Assembly (NCBI GenBank): GCA_036555325.1
Contig: DATBLQ010000006.1
Location: forward strand, 1-35,179
DNA from: DATBLQ01 sp036555325
GTDB taxonomy: Bacteria > Pseudomonadota > Alphaproteobacteria > Rhizobiales > Aestuariivirgaceae
DNA: 35,179 bases
Reading direction: 5' to 3'
Shown here piece after piece: positions 33,101-35,179 of this stretch; the stretch's first letter is position 1, and each line of letters begins with the position of its first letter. A model generated the notes under the pieces. The model was not told where the DNA came from and did no database searches. It saw only the letters and a program-made list of their open reading frames with translations. A program made the translations under genes and the position numbers.

Positions 33101-33226
33101 GGGAGGATCCTCCTCGCGACCCAGTCGTCCATAGGCGAACAGGCCGGCAACAGCGATGACGAGCATGAGGTAGACGACGAAGCTCTTATGCTCCAAGGCC
33201 CACCGGGAGAGGTTAAAGCGGGTCAT
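30137..33226 (-). CDS. RND family efflux transporter permease (AcrB/MexF-like)
   Basis: A 1029-aa inner-membrane proton-driven pump of the HAE1/hydrophobe-amphiphile type. It opens MTRFNLSRWALEHKSFVVYLMLVIAVAGLFAYGRLGREEDPPF-like family sequence (first membrane helix about 14-32). The proton-relay aspartates are Asp403-Asp404 (GLLVDDAMIAVE) in TM4. The internal duplication is visible as a second helix bundle from about 535 (YWVIGASVALFVAALGGMQF) and the closing motif MVIRNSVILIDQID near 920-935. The REEDP motif near residue 38 marks the subgroup often annotated as multidrug/solvent efflux. The start overlaps the adaptor stop as ATGA. No outer-membrane channel gene is in the window, so it may use a shared TolC. 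Confidence 0.95.
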   Translation of the reverse strand: MTRFNLSRWALEHKSFVVYLMLVIAVAGLFAYGRLGREEDPPFTIKTMVVKTVWPGATALETVRQVTDRIEKKLEELPNLDYLKSYTKPGESVVFVYLKDSTRAAEVPDLWYQVRKKVADIKHSLPQGAQGPFFNDEFGDTYSLIFALTADGFSHRELRDYAERVRTELLTVPDVAKIDLLGTQDEKIYLEFSTQQLAAMGLDVSELIQTLQAQNAIQPSGTVDSDDEKIAVRVSGQFMSEESLKSLNFRINDRFFRLSDIAKVQRTYADPQQPIFRYNGSPAVGLAISMRKNGDVLGFGEHLKERLAIVTADLPAGIESHMVADQPHVVEEAVGEFIKTLIEAIAIVLAVSFLSLGWRPGIVVAIAIPLVLAITFAVMELMEVSLQRISLGALIIALGLLVDDAMIAVEMMIKKLEEGCDKITAATAAYTSTAFPMLTGTLVTIAGFVPVGFAASSAGEYTFTLFAIVGVALIASWLVAVLFTPLTGVFILPDKMKGHGHEPSRFARAFHALLDRVLHLRYWVIGASVALFVAALGGMQFVQQQFFPSSDRPELLVDLTLPQGSSINATQKVVDDLEKILKTDPDIEHWSFYIGSGAVRFYLPLDQQLANDFFAQGVIVTKGFKNRSAVEERILAALQRSEFEQVQPRISALELGPPVGWPLKFRISGPDATKVRELAMSFASVLGNSPNARSINFDWNEPSKMVRVEVDQDRARELGISSQALGQTINAILSGTTVTQVRDDIYLIDIVARAIPEERAKLETLRSLMISIPGGRAVPLEQIAKLSYGLEPPLIWRRHRLPTITVQAETAPGVEAATVVKAVAADVAAFKSQLPAGYDVVAGGTVEESAKSQASIFAVFPVMLLLMMTILMVQLQSFQKLFIVLATAPLALIGVASALLVSQAPLGFVAILGVISLIGMVIRNSVILIDQIDNEIAAGQHPWEAVIVATEHRLRPILLTAAAAILGMVPIAPTVFWGPMAYAVMGGLVVATLLTLVFLPALYVVWFGIKPHSAPQLTIPSGEPALLHG

Positions 33227-34308
33227 TGGGTGTTGCTTTCGAGTGAAGCAGTTTCGGCGAGGCGGACTTTCTGACCCATCCGCAGTGTGTTCACGCCTGC
33301 GGTGACGACAATGTCCCCTTTGGCAAGCCCGCTGGCGACGACAGCCGTATTTGCCTCATAGCGCGCGATGGCAATTGGCCGCAGAGTGACACTGCCCGAG
33401 TGCTGGTCGAACACCCACACAGCCGGCGAACCGTTCTTTTCAAATATTGCGGAGATGGGCAGCACGATCCCGAGAGCGGCGTGGCTCTTCAAGCGGCCAC
33501 CAATGCTCACGCCAAAAGGAATTTGCGGTGGCGGGTTTCTCAGTGTGACTTTCACGCCGTAGGTGCGTGTCACCGGATCGGCAACGGGAGAGATCTCACG
33601 CACCATCCCTTCGATCGTCAGGTTCGGATTGGACAGCGGCCAAACGACGACCTCGAGCTTTCTGTTGCTAACCTCTGTGAGGGCTGCCTCAGCGATGTTG
33701 AAGACGCCGTCCTTGTCACTCAGTTGAGCCAGCTTCACTACCATTTGGCCGGCGTTGACATTCTGGCCCGGCTCCGCTCCAACCGCGGTAATCACGCCGT
33801 CAAAATCAGCCTTGAGCTCCGTGTAGTTGAGCTGATCTTGGGCGAGACTGAGATTGGCCTTGGCCACAATAAGCCGTGCCTGAGCAGCACGAAGATCGCG
33901 CAGCGCAGCGTCGTAATCAGCCCTCGGTGTCGCGCCGTCCTTCAAAAGTCTAGCATGACGCGCCTCAGCGGTCTGTGCCTCAACAAGCGCGGCTTCGGCG
34001 GAACTGACGTCCGCTTCTGCAGAGCGCAGGCGATTCTGATAGTCTTGGGTGTCAAGGGTCGCAAGAACATCGCCCTTCTTGACCGAACCTCCGACATCGG
34101 CGGGCCGGGAGAGAATCTTACCAGCGACTCGAAACGATAAATCGCTCTCATAACGTGGCTTGATCTCACCGATCGCATACCTGTCGTCATTAACAGGCTT
34201 GAGATCAACAACGAGTGTGCGGACCGGCCGGCTTTGCACGGGTGCATGCTCTGGCTTGCACCCAGCCAGCGCCAATACGATCGTAAGTGGAAGGGCGAAA
34301 AACCACAT
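33223..34308 (-). CDS. RND efflux periplasmic adaptor lipoprotein
   Basis: A 361-aa membrane-fusion protein of the HlyD/AcrA family. It begins MWFFALPLTIVLALAGCKPE; LALAGC is a lipobox, so Cys17 is probably lipidated. The barrel-sandwich (lipoyl) halves are KILSRPADVGGSVKKGDVLATLDTQDY and ADFDGVITAVGAEPGQNVNAGQMV, separated by a long helical hairpin (about 85-155; RLRSAEADVSSAEAALVEAQ and on). Beta-barrel and membrane-proximal domains follow. It bridges the RND pump and an outer-membrane channel. GGGAG precedes the ATG, and a promoter with TTGACA-17-TAAGTT can be placed in the palindromic operator upstream, giving a short leader. It heads the two-gene efflux operon. Confidence 0.94.
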   Translation of the reverse strand: MWFFALPLTIVLALAGCKPEHAPVQSRPVRTLVVDLKPVNDDRYAIGEIKPRYESDLSFRVAGKILSRPADVGGSVKKGDVLATLDTQDYQNRLRSAEADVSSAEAALVEAQTAEARHARLLKDGATPRADYDAALRDLRAAQARLIVAKANLSLAQDQLNYTELKADFDGVITAVGAEPGQNVNAGQMVVKLAQLSDKDGVFNIAEAALTEVSNRKLEVVVWPLSNPNLTIEGMVREISPVADPVTRTYGVKVTLRNPPPQIPFGVSIGGRLKSHAALGIVLPISAIFEKNGSPAVWVFDQHSGSVTLRPIAIARYEANTAVVASGLAKGDIVVTAGVNTLRMGQKVRLAETASLESNTQ

Positions 34309-34327
34309 GATTTGTTGCTCCCGTGGG

Positions 34328-34373
34328 ATGTTGACATTGGCAACTTAGAGGCCTAAGTTGGCGATGTCAACAT
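34328..34373. promoter_or_regulatory. 46-bp palindromic operator overlapping the efflux-operon promoter
   Basis: The two 23-base halves are near-perfect inverted repeats: the left half starts ATGTTGACATTGGCAACTTA, and the complement of the right half starts ATGTTGACATCGCCAACTTA, with mismatches mainly at positions 11, 13, 22 and 23. On the minus strand TTGACA (34370-34365), a 17-base spacer and TAAGTT (34347-34342) form a plausible sigma-70 promoter for the adaptor-RND operon, so repressor binding would block it. The dyad fits a dimeric or pair-of-dimers TetR site. Confidence 0.72.
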
Positions 34374-34408
34374 GCACGCCACACTGCGAAATGAGTGTTA
34401 GCTGCGAC

Positions 34409-34430
34409 ATGTTGACACTGGCAACTTAAG
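34409..34430 (+). promoter_or_regulatory. Second operator copy and probable promoter of the TetR gene
   Basis: ATGTTGACACTGGCAACTTA repeats the left arm of the 46-bp palindrome with one change, 81 bases downstream of it. TTGACA (34412-34417) with ACATTA (34435-34440, 17-base spacer) is a candidate promoter reading into the tetR-type gene, with the core CAACTTAAGTCCAAC partly palindromic. Binding of the regulator here would give autoregulation. The -10 element is poor. Confidence 0.6.
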
Positions 34431-34464
34431 TCCAACATTAGCTACAAGGATGATTGTTAATCCC

Positions 34465-35145
34465 ATGGCACAAACCAATCCCCACGAGCGCCCCTATCAT
34501 CACGGCGACCTGCGCCGGGCGATCGTCAAGGCCGCGCTGGAAATCTTGCACGAAACTCAGAGCCTTGAGTTTTCGCTGCGCGAACTTGCTCGTCGCGCCG
34601 GTGTTAGCCACAATGCCCCTTACAAGCACTTTGCCGACAAGCGTGAGCTATTGGCCGCTATCTCGGCGGCGGGCTTCGAAACGCTGGCAAAGCGCATGGC
34701 CCGGGCAATCATGGGCGGCGGTAATGCTCGCGAGCAGTTGTTTGCAGTATTACGAGCTTATGTTGACCATGGCGTTGGCAATCCGGCTCTCTACAGATTG
34801 ATGTTCGGGGGTTACCTAAGTGGACCGAATCATAGCCGCCCCGCCATCGAACTGGCCGAAGCCAACAAAACCAAGGCTCTACTGGCGGACTTAATCGTTG
34901 CGGGCGGTTTGGGCCGGGCTATTCCGGATATCCCTCGCAACAGGCCGAAGATTGCGGGTGCGATTCTGGCGTGTTGGTCCCTTGTACACGGACTCACTCT
35001 GTTGTTGGCAGACGGGCTCGTCGGCCCGAGAAAAAAGTCTGGTGCGATGGGCGACAGCCTCGTGCAGGGCATGCTCGACGGATTGGCAGCCGATTTGCCG
35101 GCCTTGCCGCCCGGCACTTGGGTCGGCCCTCAAGTATCCCTATAA
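34465..35145 (+). CDS. TetR/AcrR family transcriptional regulator
   Basis: A 226-aa TetR-type repressor. The N-terminal DNA-binding domain begins HERPYHHGDLRRAIVKAALEIL, with the helix-turn-helix FSLRELARRAGVSHNAPYKHFADKREL (about 33-59). The C-terminal ligand domain looks like the WHG/TetR_C type (LRAYVDHGVGNPALYRLMFGG, ACWSLVHGLTLLLADG). It is divergent from the RND efflux operon and adjacent to two copies of a shared operator motif, the standard layout for a local repressor of a drug pump. An ATG at 34450 is an alternative, but a promoter placed by the operator would leave that start leaderless, so 34465 is preferred. The gene ends within the window. Confidence 0.92.
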   Translation: MAQTNPHERPYHHGDLRRAIVKAALEILHETQSLEFSLRELARRAGVSHNAPYKHFADKRELLAAISAAGFETLAKRMARAIMGGGNAREQLFAVLRAYVDHGVGNPALYRLMFGGYLSGPNHSRPAIELAEANKTKALLADLIVAGGLGRAIPDIPRNRPKIAGAILACWSLVHGLTLLLADGLVGPRKKSGAMGDSLVQGMLDGLAADLPALPPGTWVGPQVSL

Positions 35146-35179
35146 CATACTTGCTCGGATGTGGTCGCTGCCGAGAATA

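Noticed and set aside
33400..34140. 246-codon plus-strand open frame opposite the RND adaptor
   Set aside because: Shadow of the well-supported adaptor gene; no motifs of its own.
1..35179. CRISPR arrays, insertion sequences, integrases, rRNA genes
   Set aside because: No regularly spaced repeats, transposase or recombinase motifs, or rRNA-like sequence were recognised on reading both strands.

Overview
The window reads as an alphaproteobacterial chromosome segment, most likely from the order Hyphomicrobiales (rhizobia and relatives). The evidence is a conserved-looking radC-map-sfsA block facing a CinA/MoaB-type molybdopterin-binding gene, an sdhD end carrying the IEDYVH motif, a DUF2188 gene, gpt, and moderately high GC. 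No genus can be fixed from sequence alone.

Layout. 1-4.7 kb is housekeeping: the end of sdhD, an FMN reductase, radC, map, sfsA, the molybdopterin-binding protein and a 54-aa basic protein. 4.8-20.4 kb looks like one nitrogen/C1 catabolic island. It holds a dimethylglycine-dehydrogenase-like flavoenzyme; a minus-strand urease structural operon (fused gamma-beta subunit, alpha subunit, UreD); a divergent plus-strand operon encoding both subunits of an N,N-dimethylformamidase (DMFase) homologue and a complete five-part Liv/Urt-type ABC importer; and a convergent minus-strand ureE-ureF-ureG operon. 20.6-25.1 kb returns to core-type genes: DUF2188, a soluble hybrid histidine kinase, gpt, an outer-membrane beta-barrel protein and tRNA-Leu(UAA). 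25.1-29.9 kb is an accessory stretch just after the tRNA: an hsdM start remnant, a GMC oxidoreductase, an enolase-superfamily protein, a beta-hydroxyacid dehydrogenase and a Rap1a/Tai-like secreted protein. 30.1-35.1 kb is an RND efflux pump with its lipoprotein adaptor and a divergent TetR regulator over a palindromic operator.

The most interesting part is the island. The urease alpha subunit keeps all metal ligands and the carbamylated lysine, but the flap cysteine (Cys319 in Klebsiella numbering) is alanine and the GTGPA-type loop by the active site is rewritten and about four residues shorter. With a DMFase homologue and a dedicated importer lying between the two halves of the urease gene set, this suggests a pathway for an amide or substituted urea rather than ordinary urease. 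A working model (inference) is that the Tat-exported binding protein and Liv complex import an N-substituted amide or urea, the DMFase homologue and the urease-like enzyme split its C-N bonds, UreDEFG load nickel, and the DMGDH-like enzyme removes N-methyl groups to the folate pool. The substrate cannot be read from sequence.
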